From Spirosoma sp. SC4-14 (GTDB taxonomy: Bacteria > Bacteroidota > Bacteroidia > Cytophagales > Spirosomataceae), in assembly GCF_037201965.1 (NCBI RefSeq), contig NZ_CP147518.1, positions 6,813,001-6,877,000 on the forward strand: a DNA stretch of 64,000 bases. Reading direction: 5' to 3'. A program made the position numbers and the translations under genes. Positions 7,752 through 16,526 of the stretch are shown piece after piece; within the stretch, counting starts at the first letter, position 1, and every line of letters begins with the position of its first letter. The notes under the pieces are model-generated. The model did not search any database. It was not told the DNA's origin and worked only from the letters and a program-made list of their open reading frames with translations.

Positions 7752-8861
7752 ATGTCAACCCGGCCACCGAATAATGGCTTTGGTCCACTCGACCATCTTG
7801 CTATGCGCTACTTACGGCAGGCTCTCGACACATCTCATCCAAGTGATGAGCCTTATGTACTTAATCCGATAGAAAGTCGGGTTATCCGACGTACAAAAGT
7901 GCTAACACTTACCCTCGCAGCACTGTTGGGTATTATGGGTGTGTTGCTTCTTTACATTCCTCAGTATAACTGGCCAGATCTGTTTCAGGACACGCCCGTA
8001 AATCTGTTCGGTACGCTGTATTATATACCCGTTGTTACCACACTTTATGGATTATTGCTGGTCTACATTGAGGTTAACCTGCTGGTTGGGTTAAACTTGT
8101 TGGGGGTGAAAGCCATTATGCAGATCTGTCAGTTTCCCCGTGCCCATGACGCCCAATATGACCGACATTTGCAGGCTCTTGCCGACGCTGCTCTGGAAAA
8201 AACAAATCGGGGAATTCTGCGCTTCGGTATAGACCCTTATCTGAATATGCCGCGCTGGGGCCTAACCATTTTTTTTCTGCTCAATATTGCCAAAGCAGCA
8301 CTCAGCAACCTGGCTCTGAAATTTTTGTTAAAGCGCTTTTTAGGCCGGTTTGCTTTGCGTCAGCTAACCGATCTGGCCGGAATGCCCATTTATGCCGCCT
8401 GGAATGCCTGGGCATCCTGGCAGGTTCTGCACGAAGCGCAGGTGCGTGTTATGGCCCCGCTCACAATTCGGGAATTTGTGAATGAACTCCACGACCAATG
8501 GGGCACCAACGAACAGTTTCGGCCCTTGATTCTGGAAGCCCTTCAATACGTTGCTATTTTGAAACGTCAGTATAATTATGCCCACTTTCTGCTGACCGAA
8601 ACGCTGGTCGATCGGTTCGATTTGCGAACGAACGTTACCTTAACCGGCCACTTTATTGAACGAGCTAATAATGCACCCATCGAAATTCGGAGAAGTCTGG
8701 AGCGATTGATTGTGTTTGGTGTATTGATTGACGGAAAACTCTCCTGGTTTGAAAAACAAAAGCTTCGTCAGCTCCGGGCCAACAATTTTCTGAACTACTC
8801 AGTAGAAGACATCCAGCGCATTGGTGCTGCTTATAACCAGGGACGGGGTCTTTGGGTATAA
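7752..8861 (+). CDS. conserved membrane protein (LBF_2804-like)
   Basis: A 369-residue protein with about three or four hydrophobic segments: ~54-70 (LTLAALLGIMGVLLLYI), ~86-118 and a less certain stretch ~170-195. The soluble C-terminal half contains RSLERLIVFGVLIDGKLSWFEKQKL, resembling a TerB-like helix-loop-helix. The overall pattern recalls an uncharacterised family (LBF_2804) shared by Leptospira and Bacteroidota; I am moderately sure of that name. It runs tail-to-tail with gldE (7 bp between stops), in the position where gldD is often found. Function unknown. Confidence 0.7.
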   Translation: MSTRPPNNGFGPLDHLAMRYLRQALDTSHPSDEPYVLNPIESRVIRRTKVLTLTLAALLGIMGVLLLYIPQYNWPDLFQDTPVNLFGTLYYIPVVTTLYGLLLVYIEVNLLVGLNLLGVKAIMQICQFPRAHDAQYDRHLQALADAALEKTNRGILRFGIDPYLNMPRWGLTIFFLLNIAKAALSNLALKFLLKRFLGRFALRQLTDLAGMPIYAAWNAWASWQVLHEAQVRVMAPLTIREFVNELHDQWGTNEQFRPLILEALQYVAILKRQYNYAHFLLTETLVDRFDLRTNVTLTGHFIERANNAPIEIRRSLERLIVFGVLIDGKLSWFEKQKLRQLRANNFLNYSVEDIQRIGAAYNQGRGLWV

Positions 8862-8868
8862 GCATAGA

Positions 8869-10215
8869 TTACGAATCGACCTCCACCGAATCATCTTTGG
8901 TAACCCGCACTTCATGTATCCGCTTATCGTCGGCCGACAGTACGTCAAAGGTAAAACCACCGTAGGTAGTCTGATCACCAGCTACGGGAAGCCGACTGAA
9001 TAGCTCCAGCAACAGCCCCCCCAACGATTCGCTGTCGCCCTGAACAGCTTCGAAAGTTGTAGCATCGACGTTCAGAATCCGGCACACATCCGTAATTGGC
9101 ACTTTTCCTTCGAAGACCACAGTACGCTCATCTTCGCGCCGATAACCTGCCGGAATTTCATCATCAAATTCGTCGTTGATGTCACCAAAAATTTCCTCAA
9201 TGATGTCTTCCAGGGTTACCAGGCCACGTGTTCCGCCATATTCATCGACAACAATGGCCATATGTACCCGCCGTTTCTGAAAATCCTGCAACAGATCATC
9301 CACTTTTTTGTTTTCCGGAATAAAGAAAGCCGGACGAAGTAAAGACTGCCACCTAAAAGAATCGTCTTCGTGAATATGTGGAAGCAGATCTTTTATATAG
9401 AGTATACCATCGATCTGATCGAGTGATTCTTTGTAGACTGGAACCCGCGAATAGCCCGATGCATTAATCTGGCTCATCAATTCGGAGAAGAGCAGATCGT
9501 CTTCTACAGCTGATATATCGAGTCGTGCCCGCATTACCTGACGCGCGGTTAGGTTGCCGAAATTAACAATGCCTTTCAGGATTTCTTTTTCTTCAGTTGT
9601 AGCATCGTTTCCGGTCAGATCAACAGCCTGGCTCAGTTCTTCGGCCGAGAGTTTATACCCCCGGCGCTCAATCCGTTTATCAACCTGATTGCTAAGACTG
9701 ACCAACAACATGGCTAACGGACGAAGAACAGCCAGGCCAATTTTTGCCAGCGGGGCAGTGCGTCGGGCAACAGCCATATTATTCTGGCTGGCATATACCT
9801 TAGGCACTATCTCTCCGAATAAGACGATAGCCAGCGTTGTTATAAGGGTCACTGTGGCAAGTACCCACTTCGACCCATGCGAAATCTGGGAGAACTCCCA
9901 GGTCAGATAGGTAACAATAACAACGACAGCAATATTGAGCAGATTATTAAAAATGACCAACGACGCCAGAAGTCGCTTTGGGCGATCCAGCAGACTGGCA
10001 ATACGCTGATCGCCGGGCAATACGCTATTGCGGCAACGCGCCCGATCGTCAGGAGAAAGCGAAAAGAATGCCGCTTCGGAGGCCGACACTAAACCGGCCA
10101 GCACCAATAGCAGCAGAATCAGGGCCGCATAAGGGCCGTATAAATCAAAATAGGTGCCCCAACCATCTATGGCTGGGAGCACCTGTCGAGGAAGAGGATC
10201 ACTACCGGGGTCCAT
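8869..10215 (-). CDS. gldE: gliding motility-associated CNNM/CBS protein GldE
   Basis: A 448-residue membrane protein. A CNNM/DUF21 domain with four hydrophobic segments (~28-50, 85-105, 117-140, 155-175) is followed by two CBS domains (~225-340, with RVHMAIVVDEYGGTRGLVT) and a C-terminal CorC/HlyC domain (~360-440). Similar proteins act in Mg/Co handling; in Bacteroidota this relative is called GldE and supports gliding or type IX secretion. The assignment rests on domain order plus context: mutY, ssb and gldE lie in the same order as in gliding Bacteroidota. gldD, often next, is not adjacent. Confidence 0.88.
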   Translation of the reverse strand: MDPGSDPLPRQVLPAIDGWGTYFDLYGPYAALILLLLVLAGLVSASEAAFFSLSPDDRARCRNSVLPGDQRIASLLDRPKRLLASLVIFNNLLNIAVVVIVTYLTWEFSQISHGSKWVLATVTLITTLAIVLFGEIVPKVYASQNNMAVARRTAPLAKIGLAVLRPLAMLLVSLSNQVDKRIERRGYKLSAEELSQAVDLTGNDATTEEKEILKGIVNFGNLTARQVMRARLDISAVEDDLLFSELMSQINASGYSRVPVYKESLDQIDGILYIKDLLPHIHEDDSFRWQSLLRPAFFIPENKKVDDLLQDFQKRRVHMAIVVDEYGGTRGLVTLEDIIEEIFGDINDEFDDEIPAGYRREDERTVVFEGKVPITDVCRILNVDATTFEAVQGDSESLGGLLLELFSRLPVAGDQTTYGGFTFDVLSADDKRIHEVRVTKDDSVEVDS

Positions 10216-10253
10216 GTATATCAGATCTCGTTCAACAATAGAGCCTCCAGTAG

Positions 10254-10805
10254 TTAGAACGGCAGATCATCGTCGCCACTGTTGCTCTCAAAAGGTACGG
10301 GGTCGGGCTCCCGGCGCCGGTCAGATGTTCCGGCTGGCTGTTGCCGAGGCCGTTCGGCGGCTGCCTGCGGGCGTGAAGCCGGGGCTGACTGAGGAACTGC
10401 TTGCTGGCGCGGTGGGGCCGGGGCAGCCTGTTGCTGAACAGGCGCTTCGTATGATCCGCCATCCTGCCGCTCATTAGGGCCACCTAAAAACTGGAATGTC
10501 GTTGCCCGAACACCCAGCGAAAATCGTTCTTTCCCTTCCCGATCCGTATAGGTTTCGGTACGTAAACGGCCCTCTACATAAATTTGCTGCCCTTTACGTA
10601 AATATTTTTCAATTGTTTTTGCCTGATCGTTCCAGGCTTCAACCCGGAACCATTCAGTTGATTCAACCTGTTCGCCAGTACGAGTTGTATATCGTTCATT
10701 AGTGGCAACGCTAAACCGGGCAACAACCGATCCTCCATCCAGATAACGGACCTCGGGATCATTGCCGACATTACCAATAATAATTACTTTGTTAAGGCTT
10801 GCCAT
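10254..10805 (-). CDS. ssb: single-stranded DNA-binding protein
   Basis: A 183-residue SSB starting MASLNKVIIIGNVGNDPEVR; in-frame codons upstream run into the mutY tail and are not used. The OB fold covers residues 1-110 (STEWFRVEAWNDQAKTIEKY, KGQQIYVEGRLRTETY). A Pro/Gln/Ala-rich linker leads to the acidic tip DDDLPF, which binds partner repair and replication proteins. It coats ssDNA at forks and repair sites as a tetramer. The gene lies between mutY (74 bp upstream) and gldE (38 bp downstream), all on the same strand. Confidence 0.97.
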   Translation of the reverse strand: MASLNKVIIIGNVGNDPEVRYLDGGSVVARFSVATNERYTTRTGEQVESTEWFRVEAWNDQAKTIEKYLRKGQQIYVEGRLRTETYTDREGKERFSLGVRATTFQFLGGPNERQDGGSYEAPVQQQAAPAPPRQQAVPQSAPASRPQAAAERPRQQPAGTSDRRREPDPVPFESNSGDDDLPF

Positions 10806-10879
10806 GCGCTGTGTTTTGTTATTTACGTATGATAAATAAGTGGGGATTAAAGAGATTAAAGATACTGAAACAAACGCAC

Positions 10880-11935
10880 TTATCCAAACGTATTTTCTAA
10901 ATAGTTCGTAATTAAAACGGGCTTTGGCAGATGGCTGATTTCGGCCATAGAATACCATTTAAAACCCGTAGGCAAACTTCCCGAAAACGTATCAGGCAAG
11001 TCGATCAGATAAAAAACCGCCCGAATTCGCTGATGCGACAATAGCTGCATTGCCTCGGTGGGCACAGACGCCAGAACGCCCTGAAAAGCCAATTCGTTCA
11101 CAGTATCGGGTAGCAGCAGTTCTCGGAACGCGGTTTTAGGCTCATCAGTTTCCAATAGATAAAAATCGTACAGATTTTGCCACACGTCGCGGTCTGTTCG
11201 CTCACGCATAGCGAGCTGGTTGTTGTTTCTAAAAACCAGATATTGGAAAAAGCGCTCCCGAACGGGCGCTTTTTTAGCTTTAACCGGCAGCCGATGTTGT
11301 TGCCCAGTCAGGTAGGCCACACATTGTTGCTGAACCGGACATAACAAACAATCGGGAGCAACAGGTGTACACTGAATTGCTCCAAACTCCATAATGGCCT
11401 GGTTGTAGGTAGCCGGATCATTGGCATGCTGCATAAGCCGGGTGGCTAATGCAGCAAATGTTTTCCTGGCTCCAGTTGTTGTAATGTCTTCTTCAATGCC
11501 AAACATCCGTGCCAACACCCGATATACATTTCCATCCACCACCGGAACACGTTCACTAAAGGCAAACGAAGCAATGGCGGCAGCCGTATAAACACCTATC
11601 CCCTTCATTTTCAAGAGGTCATGGTATGTTTCAGGAAACTTTCCGGCCAATTGATCCGTTATGTAACGAGCCGTCTGATGTAAGTTTCTGGCACGGGAAT
11701 AATACCCAAGTCCCTGCCACAACCGCAGCAGTTCGCGCTCATCGGCACGGGCAAGATCCTGAATAGTAGGATAGGCCGTTATGAAACGCTCATAATACGG
11801 TTTTCCCTGCGCTACACGGGTTTGTTGCAGAATAACCTCGGATAACCAGATGTGGTACGGATTGCGTGTATGACGCCACGGCAAATCGCGTTTATGGTGC
11901 TCGTACCAGCGTTCCAGACTAGGTACAAATACCAT
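10880..11935 (-). CDS. mutY: A/G-specific adenine glycosylase MutY
   Basis: A 351-residue enzyme from the ATG at 11935; an upstream TTG at 11968 adds 11 atypical residues. It removes adenine mispaired with 8-oxoguanine. Visible: the catalytic Glu in SEVILQQTRV, helix-hairpin-helix LLKMKGIGVYTAAAIASFA, catalytic Asp in VVDGNVYRVLAR, and the [4Fe-4S] ligands C-x6-C-x2-C-x5-C in CTPVAPDCLLCPVQQQC. A NUDIX-like C-terminal domain (~230-350) recognises 8-oxoG. First gene of the mutY-ssb-gldE run. Confidence 0.97.
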   Translation of the reverse strand: MVFVPSLERWYEHHKRDLPWRHTRNPYHIWLSEVILQQTRVAQGKPYYERFITAYPTIQDLARADERELLRLWQGLGYYSRARNLHQTARYITDQLAGKFPETYHDLLKMKGIGVYTAAAIASFAFSERVPVVDGNVYRVLARMFGIEEDITTTGARKTFAALATRLMQHANDPATYNQAIMEFGAIQCTPVAPDCLLCPVQQQCVAYLTGQQHRLPVKAKKAPVRERFFQYLVFRNNNQLAMRERTDRDVWQNLYDFYLLETDEPKTAFRELLLPDTVNELAFQGVLASVPTEAMQLLSHQRIRAVFYLIDLPDTFSGSLPTGFKWYSMAEISHLPKPVLITNYLENTFG

Positions 11936-12016
11936 TTCATTTTCGTTAAGGTCTGATTGCCAATTCAAAATAAAAAAAGAAAAAGCGTCGTTGATCAGGA
12001 AAATAGGGGCGCAGAG

Positions 12017-12048
12017 TTTTTATAATTTCTTAGAAACCTCTACCTTTG
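12017..12048 (+). promoter_or_regulatory. Bacteroidota-type promoter of the HU gene
   Basis: TACCTTTG (12041-12048) matches the TAnnTTTG -7 box exactly. TTTT at 12017-12020, 20 nt upstream, is close to the TTTG -33 element. The leader would be roughly 55 nt to the GTG at 12110. Confidence 0.65.
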
Positions 12049-12109
12049 TGCTCCCATTTTTGACACCCGAATTTTCAACAACACAGTAAACGTTAAAGTT
12101 TAAGAAGTC

Positions 12110-12412
12110 GTGACGAAAGCAGACGTAATTGCAGAGATCGCCGATAAGACCGGAATCGATAAGGCCGAGGTGACGAACACCCTTGAGACCTTCTTTTCGG
12201 TGGTTAAAGACTCGTTGGCCGAGGGAGAGAATATTTATGTGAGAGGGTTCGGCAGTTTCATTAACAAGAAAAGAGCCAAGAAAGTAGCCCGGAACATCTC
12301 GAAAAACACCGCTATGGTGATCGACGAGCACTACATCCCGAGCTTCAAACCTGCCAAGGTTTTTGTTGAACAAGTAAAAACCAGCGACAGAGCAAAAGTA
12401 GCGGCTGAGTAA
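12110..12412 (+). CDS. HU/IHF-family DNA-binding protein
   Basis: A 100-residue histone-like protein that bends and compacts DNA as a dimer. MTKADVIAEIADKTGIDKAE is the helical N-terminus and VRGFGSFINKKRAKKVARN the beta-arm entry with the usual GFGSF. A VIDEHYIPSFKPAKVFVEQV segment is the tail of the fold. The start is GTG at 12110; no in-frame ATG lies upstream at the right place. A typical promoter is 60 nt upstream. The C-terminal extension (KTSDRAKVAAE) is slightly longer than in classical HU. Confidence 0.95.
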   Translation: MTKADVIAEIADKTGIDKAEVTNTLETFFSVVKDSLAEGENIYVRGFGSFINKKRAKKVARNISKNTAMVIDEHYIPSFKPAKVFVEQVKTSDRAKVAAE

Positions 12413-12477
12413 ACAAAAAAGCAGTCCCTAACGGCTGGGCAAGTCATCCCCGATTGTTGCGACGTGACTAACTTCCC

Positions 12478-13341
12478 ATGAATAAATCAGTGCTTCTGGT
12501 TATCGTTTTGGCTACGGCCTTAACCGCAGGTTTATATAGCCTGCCTAAGGTTGTTGTGCGTAACGAAAGTAAGCAATTGAGTAGTTCAGCGCCGGGAAGT
12601 CGCACGACGCAATCATCATCGGCTGCTCAGCCAGGGGCCGCTGCCAGTACGCCCGATGAGACGGCAATTCATGCAAAACCGTTGTCGGTCGAACAGCAGA
12701 AACAATTAAAGGCGCTGAAAGCTGATTTTTTTGCGGCTAATTCGGCAAAGAAAGAAACTGCTGGCGGTAAGTTAATTACCTTCTTTCGGGAAGTGACTCA
12801 GTATGACAGTGCGGCTTACTATGCTGATTTGATCGCTACTGAACAACCAACAGAACCGAATTTGCTTCAGGCCGGCGATGCGTATTTCGAAGCCTACACA
12901 TTCGCTGTCGATGAAAAGAAAACAGCAACGCTGGGCCAGAAAACCCGGGATTTTTATCAGAAAGCCCTTGCTAAGAATCCGAATCTGCTGGCAGCCAAAG
13001 CCAATATGGCAATGACGTATGTCAGTACGGATACACCAATGCAGGGGATTATGCTTCTTCGTGAAGTTCTGCAGCAAGATCCGACAAATGAGTTGGCCTT
13101 GTTCAACTTAGGGTTACTTTCAATGCGGTCAGGTCAGTATGAACGTGCCGTTGAGCGCTTTCGTCAAATATTGGTTACCAATCCGGCGAGCCGCAAAGCA
13201 CGGTTCTACCTGGGTGTCAGCCTGGCCGAATCGGGGCAGAAAGAAGAAGCCCGGAAGATATTTGCTCAGGTGAAAAAGCAGGAAAAAGATCCTCAGATTC
13301 TGGCCGCAGTTCAGGAATATGAGGAACGGCTTTCACAATGA
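12478..13341 (+). CDS. membrane-anchored TPR protein
   Basis: A 287-residue protein with one N-terminal hydrophobic segment (VLLVIVLATALTAGLYSLP, ~5-23) that serves as anchor or uncleaved signal, a Ser/Ala/Pro-rich linker (~32-68), then at least three TPR units (~135-280), e.g. ALAKNPNLLAAKANMAMTYV, PTNELALFNLGLLSMRSGQY and PASRKARFYLGVSLAESGQK. Probably a periplasmic scaffold. It follows the HU gene by 65 bp and precedes the micro-ribosomal protein and RNase G, so it belongs to a translation/RNA neighbourhood. No enzyme motif. Confidence 0.85.
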   Translation: MNKSVLLVIVLATALTAGLYSLPKVVVRNESKQLSSSAPGSRTTQSSSAAQPGAAASTPDETAIHAKPLSVEQQKQLKALKADFFAANSAKKETAGGKLITFFREVTQYDSAAYYADLIATEQPTEPNLLQAGDAYFEAYTFAVDEKKTATLGQKTRDFYQKALAKNPNLLAAKANMAMTYVSTDTPMQGIMLLREVLQQDPTNELALFNLGLLSMRSGQYERAVERFRQILVTNPASRKARFYLGVSLAESGQKEEARKIFAQVKKQEKDPQILAAVQEYEERLSQ

Positions 13342-13344
13342 ACA

Positions 13345-13405
13345 GTAATCAGCAAACAGGGAGCAGTTTATGGAACGCTATATGCTGCTGACTGATTGCC
13401 GTTAA
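13345..13405. repeat. weak word-palindrome before the micro-ribosomal gene
   Basis: AACAGTAATCAGCAAACAGG (~13343-13362) is loosely complementary to the CTGCTGACTGATTGCCGTTA stretch (~13385-13404). Pairing is imperfect, but it resembles the CAG/AGT word composition of 13566-13652 on the other side of the small gene. Confidence 0.35.
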
Positions 13406-13474
13406 CTGATATTTTGGGCTTGGCCGAGTGGCCAGCCGACATATATTTTCAACCATTAAACAGTATTGCATACT

Positions 13475-13564
13475 ATGCCTTGCGGTAAAAAACGGAAACG
13501 TCACAAGATTGCGACACACAAGCGGAAGAAACGGCTTAGAAAAAACCGGCATAAGAAGAAATAG
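13475..13564 (+). CDS. 29-residue AURKAIP1/COX24-like micro-ribosomal protein
   Basis: ATG at 13475 to TAG at 13562-13564 encodes MPCGKKRKRHKIATHKRKK then RLRKNRHKKK: 29 residues, 18 of them Lys, Arg or His. I recognise this as the tiny protein annotated in Bacteroidota as AURKAIP1/COX24 domain-containing, related to the conserved tail of mitochondrial mS38. It probably sits in the ribosome bound to rRNA. It is too short for most gene finders, has its own terminator (13657-13703), and precedes RNase G by 170 bp. Confidence 0.85.
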   Translation: MPCGKKRKRHKIATHKRKKRLRKNRHKKK

Positions 13565-13565
13565 T

Positions 13566-13652
13566 AGGCAGTACGCAGTAAGCAGCAGGCAGTCAGAGAG
13601 GTTGCTTGCCAACTTGCTTCACTGTCTACTGTAGACTGCAACTGCCAACTTA
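13566..13652. repeat. word repeat of GCAGT units
   Basis: The words GGCAGT, GCAGTA and GCAGCA recur in 13566-13600. The opposite-strand forms (ACTGTC, ACTGTAGACTGC, AACTGCC) occur at 13620-13650, giving a loose palindrome of degenerate words downstream of the micro-ribosomal gene. Confidence 0.45.
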
Positions 13653-13656
13653 TTTT

Positions 13657-13703
13657 GAAGCCTCGTGCCGGTCTGTAAAGCCCGAACGTGGCTTCTTTTT
13701 TTT
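13657..13703 (+). terminator. intrinsic terminator after the micro-ribosomal gene
   Basis: GAAGCC (13657-13662) pairs with GGCTTC (13690-13695), extended by CGT/ACG with a bulge, followed by a run of eight T. Confidence 0.75.
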
Positions 13704-13734
13704 ATAAAGCCATTCTTAACCGTTCATTCATCTT

Positions 13735-15297
13735 GTGAGTAATGAATTAGTTATCAGTTCTACTCAGAAAGGTGATCGTATTGCACTCTTGCAAAACAAG
13801 AGATTGCTGGAATATCACGAAGAAGAGTTAGACAGCAGCTTCACCGTTGGCGATCTTTACTTAGGAACAGTCAAAAAACTCTCATCGGGCCTTAATGCGG
13901 CTTTTGTCGACGTAGGTCATGAGAAAGATGGATTTTTGCACTACCAGGATCTGGGCCCGAATATTAATTCGCTCAATAAATTTGTTAAAGATGTAATCGC
14001 CAAGCGCGTCACAACCGGCCGGCTCAATAGTACTAAACTGGAGCCTGTTATCGAAAAAATCGGGAAAATCGATAAGGTACTGACGAAAAATGCTCCCATT
14101 CTGGTTCAGGTGGTAAAAGAACCCATCTCAACCAAAGGTCCACGCCTTTCCTGCGACATATCGATTGCGGGCCGTTATTTGGTCCTCGTGCCGTTTTCAG
14201 ACGGCGTAAATTTGTCAAAGAAAATTACCGACCGTGCCGAACGGTCGAGGCTTCTCCGGCTTATGTCGTCGTTGAAACCACAACATTTCGGCATTATTGT
14301 ACGGACTGTTGCCCAGGACAAAGATGTTGAAGAGCTAGACCGCGACCTTCAGAACTCACTTGCCAAATGGGAGCAGGCCGTAAAAGCACTCTCTGAAGCC
14401 AAACCCCGCGATCGTGTGCTGGGCGAGATGAACCGAGCATCGTCGATACTACGCGACATGCTGAACGAATCGTTCGAAAGCATTACTGTAGATACGCGCG
14501 AGTCGTATGAAGAGATTAGGGAGTATATTCACACAATTGCCCCTGACAAAGAGAAAATTGTCAAGCTTCATAATGCTAAGACAAAAATTTTTGAAGCCCT
14601 GGGGCTTGAAAAACAACTTAAATCACTCTTTGGACGATCGGTAAGTTTACCTGGCGGTGGTTATCTGATCATAGAACACACCGAAGCATTACACGTTATT
14701 GATGTCAATAGCGGTAATAAATCGAATTCTGAAGAAGATCAGGAAGCTACAGCAATTAGTGTGAATCGTGAAGCGGCCAAGGAAATAGCCCGGCAGCTTC
14801 GATTGCGCGACATGGGCGGTATCATTGTCATTGACTTCATTGACATGAAGAAAGCAGAAAACAAAAAACTTCTGCAAGACATCATGCGCGATGAAATGAA
14901 GACTGACCGGTCGAAGTTTACAATACTGCCGCTAACAAAATTTGGTCTGATGCAGATTACACGCCAACGTGTTCGGCCAGAAATGAACATTGTTACGCGT
15001 GAAGTTTGCCCCACTTGTGGCGGAACAGGTACCATTCAGGCAAGTGTTCTGGTAACTGACGTTATTGAGAATAATCTCGATTATATTCTGACCAAACAGA
15101 ATGAGCGAGGTATTTCAATTTCTATGCACCCATTTTTATACGCGTATTATACCAAAGGACTGTTTTCCAGACAGATGCAATGGTTTTTTAAGTATAAAAC
15201 CTGGATAAAGCTAATTCGGGACAGCTCGCTGGGGATTGTTAATTTTAAATTCTTCAATAAATCCGGCGAAGAAATTGAAGTTAGTAGCGTAGCCTAG
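13735..15297 (+). CDS. rng: ribonuclease G/E family protein
   Basis: A 520-residue endoribonuclease that processes rRNA 5' ends and decays mRNA. The start is GTG at 13735 (MSNELVISSTQKGDRIALL). An S1 domain with insertion covers ~38-125 (GDLYLGTVKKLSSGLNAAFV). The catalytic core has LHVIDVNSGNKS and GIIVIDFIDMKK, whose aspartates bind Mg. The Zn-link CPTCGGTG (~424-431) supports tetramer formation. There is no long C-terminal degradosome tail, so it is RNase G-like in length. Its neighbour is a ribosomal microprotein. Confidence 0.95.
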   Translation: MSNELVISSTQKGDRIALLQNKRLLEYHEEELDSSFTVGDLYLGTVKKLSSGLNAAFVDVGHEKDGFLHYQDLGPNINSLNKFVKDVIAKRVTTGRLNSTKLEPVIEKIGKIDKVLTKNAPILVQVVKEPISTKGPRLSCDISIAGRYLVLVPFSDGVNLSKKITDRAERSRLLRLMSSLKPQHFGIIVRTVAQDKDVEELDRDLQNSLAKWEQAVKALSEAKPRDRVLGEMNRASSILRDMLNESFESITVDTRESYEEIREYIHTIAPDKEKIVKLHNAKTKIFEALGLEKQLKSLFGRSVSLPGGGYLIIEHTEALHVIDVNSGNKSNSEEDQEATAISVNREAAKEIARQLRLRDMGGIIVIDFIDMKKAENKKLLQDIMRDEMKTDRSKFTILPLTKFGLMQITRQRVRPEMNIVTREVCPTCGGTGTIQASVLVTDVIENNLDYILTKQNERGISISMHPFLYAYYTKGLFSRQMQWFFKYKTWIKLIRDSSLGIVNFKFFNKSGEEIEVSSVA

Positions 15298-15339
15298 TTA
15301 ACTCAATAAATTCTTTAACAGATTTACTATAACGCCCTA

Positions 15340-15388
15340 AAAATCAATGGCCCAACTCAAATAAATTTGAATTGGGCCATTGATTTTT
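15340..15388. terminator. bidirectional terminator between rng and the acyltransferase gene
   Basis: AAAATCAATGGCCCAA and TTGGGCCATTGATTTT form a long stem, with A and T tracts on its two sides. It lies between two converging genes and can serve both. Confidence 0.85.
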
Positions 15389-15398
15389 CATGAATGTC

Positions 15399-16514
15399 TT
15401 AATGGAGAACCTCCATTTCCATTAGCTCACCGAACATTTCTTTTCCGACAAGCCCTTCTACAGAATCAACCGAGTTGATGTTAAGAAGCAGATCACGTAG
15501 ATCCTCCGTAATTTCATAGGTCTGATATAGCCTACGATCAAATAAAATAGGCGTTTGTTCAAGATCGCAAATCGAATAACGGTCTGTATTGAACGTTGGT
15601 CGTGCGGGCCAATGAGCAAACTGCCCCTGCTTTGGTTTCTCCGGCTCCAAAAATGAATGAATATACGTCCATCCCTCCCATTGAGCCGGGTATCGCTTCA
15701 AATAAGGCCAAAAAGCCTGATAAAGCTGAATCATTGCCTCCTGGCAATACATATCCCGATCGCTCTGGCGGATTGGCCGAATTGGATCCAGACAATGTAG
15801 TACATTAGTCAGGTCGGCCTGCCGATAGCTTACCACAGGAACAATGGGTGTTCCGGTAGCATGAGAGAGGTAACCCACCCCCTTACGGGTCAGCACCCGA
15901 CGGTTGCCGAGTGGCACCGGCAAAAACTTATCTTCTTCGCCAGGCTGAGGGGCAGTTTCGGGGCTTCCATCAACATAAGCAATCAATGATCGCCCCGCCT
16001 TTAACTCCCGCAGCACTGTAAGGCCAGCCGATTGATGGCCCGTTTCAACAACACGGAAAACATTTGTCAGACCATGTTTTTTACGTAGAGCGTCAATATG
16101 CTCAATCATATCATCGCCCTGAGACCGATTCATATTATTGCCTACCAGCAAAACACAATCGACACCCCTACGAAACAATACACTGGTCAATAACCTATAC
16201 GACCCCAGGTGATAGGTACAGTAAATTTTAGGGCCATCCTCATTTGTCAACAGATCTTCCGACCCTCGAATTTTAACCAAATCCCCCGCAGTCAGGCACT
16301 GCTGGTCGAATGTTGTAAACATTCGCTGCAATAGCAGTTCCTGAAACATAGCTTCATGCTGACTGCGCGGGATGGTTGGTATGATATTCTCAACATTTGC
16401 GGAAAAGGTGGTGTACTTCATCAGATACCCTTGTTCTTTCTGCAAGTTGATCTGGTTGAAATGATCACGACACCGATTCAGCTCCTGTTTATAAAGACTT
16501 CGTGCGGATGGCAT
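15399..16514 (-). CDS. LpxL/HtrB-like acyltransferase homologue with extra C-terminal domain
   Basis: A 371-residue protein. Residues ~90-285 follow the lauroyl-acyltransferase plan: TYHLGSYRLL (101-110), AYVDGSPE (179-186), a conserved GTPIVPVVSYR strand and YPAQWEGW (275-282). The active-site HX4(D/E) is altered: five residues after His102 lies Arg107, not an acid, so ordinary lipid A acylation is doubtful. The last ~65 residues (306-371: RYSICDLEQTPILFDRRLYQ, ITEDLRDLLLNINSVDSVEG) are not part of LpxL and recall small PqqD-like peptide-binding domains; that is inference. The gene is 12 bp downstream of a 56-residue peptide gene, in one operon. It may modify or bind that peptide; an inactive structural protein is the alternative. 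Confidence 0.75.
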   Translation of the reverse strand: MPSARSLYKQELNRCRDHFNQINLQKEQGYLMKYTTFSANVENIIPTIPRSQHEAMFQELLLQRMFTTFDQQCLTAGDLVKIRGSEDLLTNEDGPKIYCTYHLGSYRLLTSVLFRRGVDCVLLVGNNMNRSQGDDMIEHIDALRKKHGLTNVFRVVETGHQSAGLTVLRELKAGRSLIAYVDGSPETAPQPGEEDKFLPVPLGNRRVLTRKGVGYLSHATGTPIVPVVSYRQADLTNVLHCLDPIRPIRQSDRDMYCQEAMIQLYQAFWPYLKRYPAQWEGWTYIHSFLEPEKPKQGQFAHWPARPTFNTDRYSICDLEQTPILFDRRLYQTYEITEDLRDLLLNINSVDSVEGLVGKEMFGELMEMEVLH

Positions 16515-16526
16515 AGTCTGTTAATA

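Noticed and set aside
10806-10958. 51-residue N-terminal extension of SSB
   Set aside because: It runs through the intergenic space and the end of mutY; the OB fold begins at MASLNKV.
12020-12373. 117-residue open frame opposite the HU gene
   Set aside because: Antisense shadow of HU, covering its promoter.
13410-13440. tRNA-like start (GGCTTGGCCGAGTGGCCAG)
   Set aside because: No acceptor stem partner, anticodon arm or T-arm follows; a coding microgene begins at 13475.
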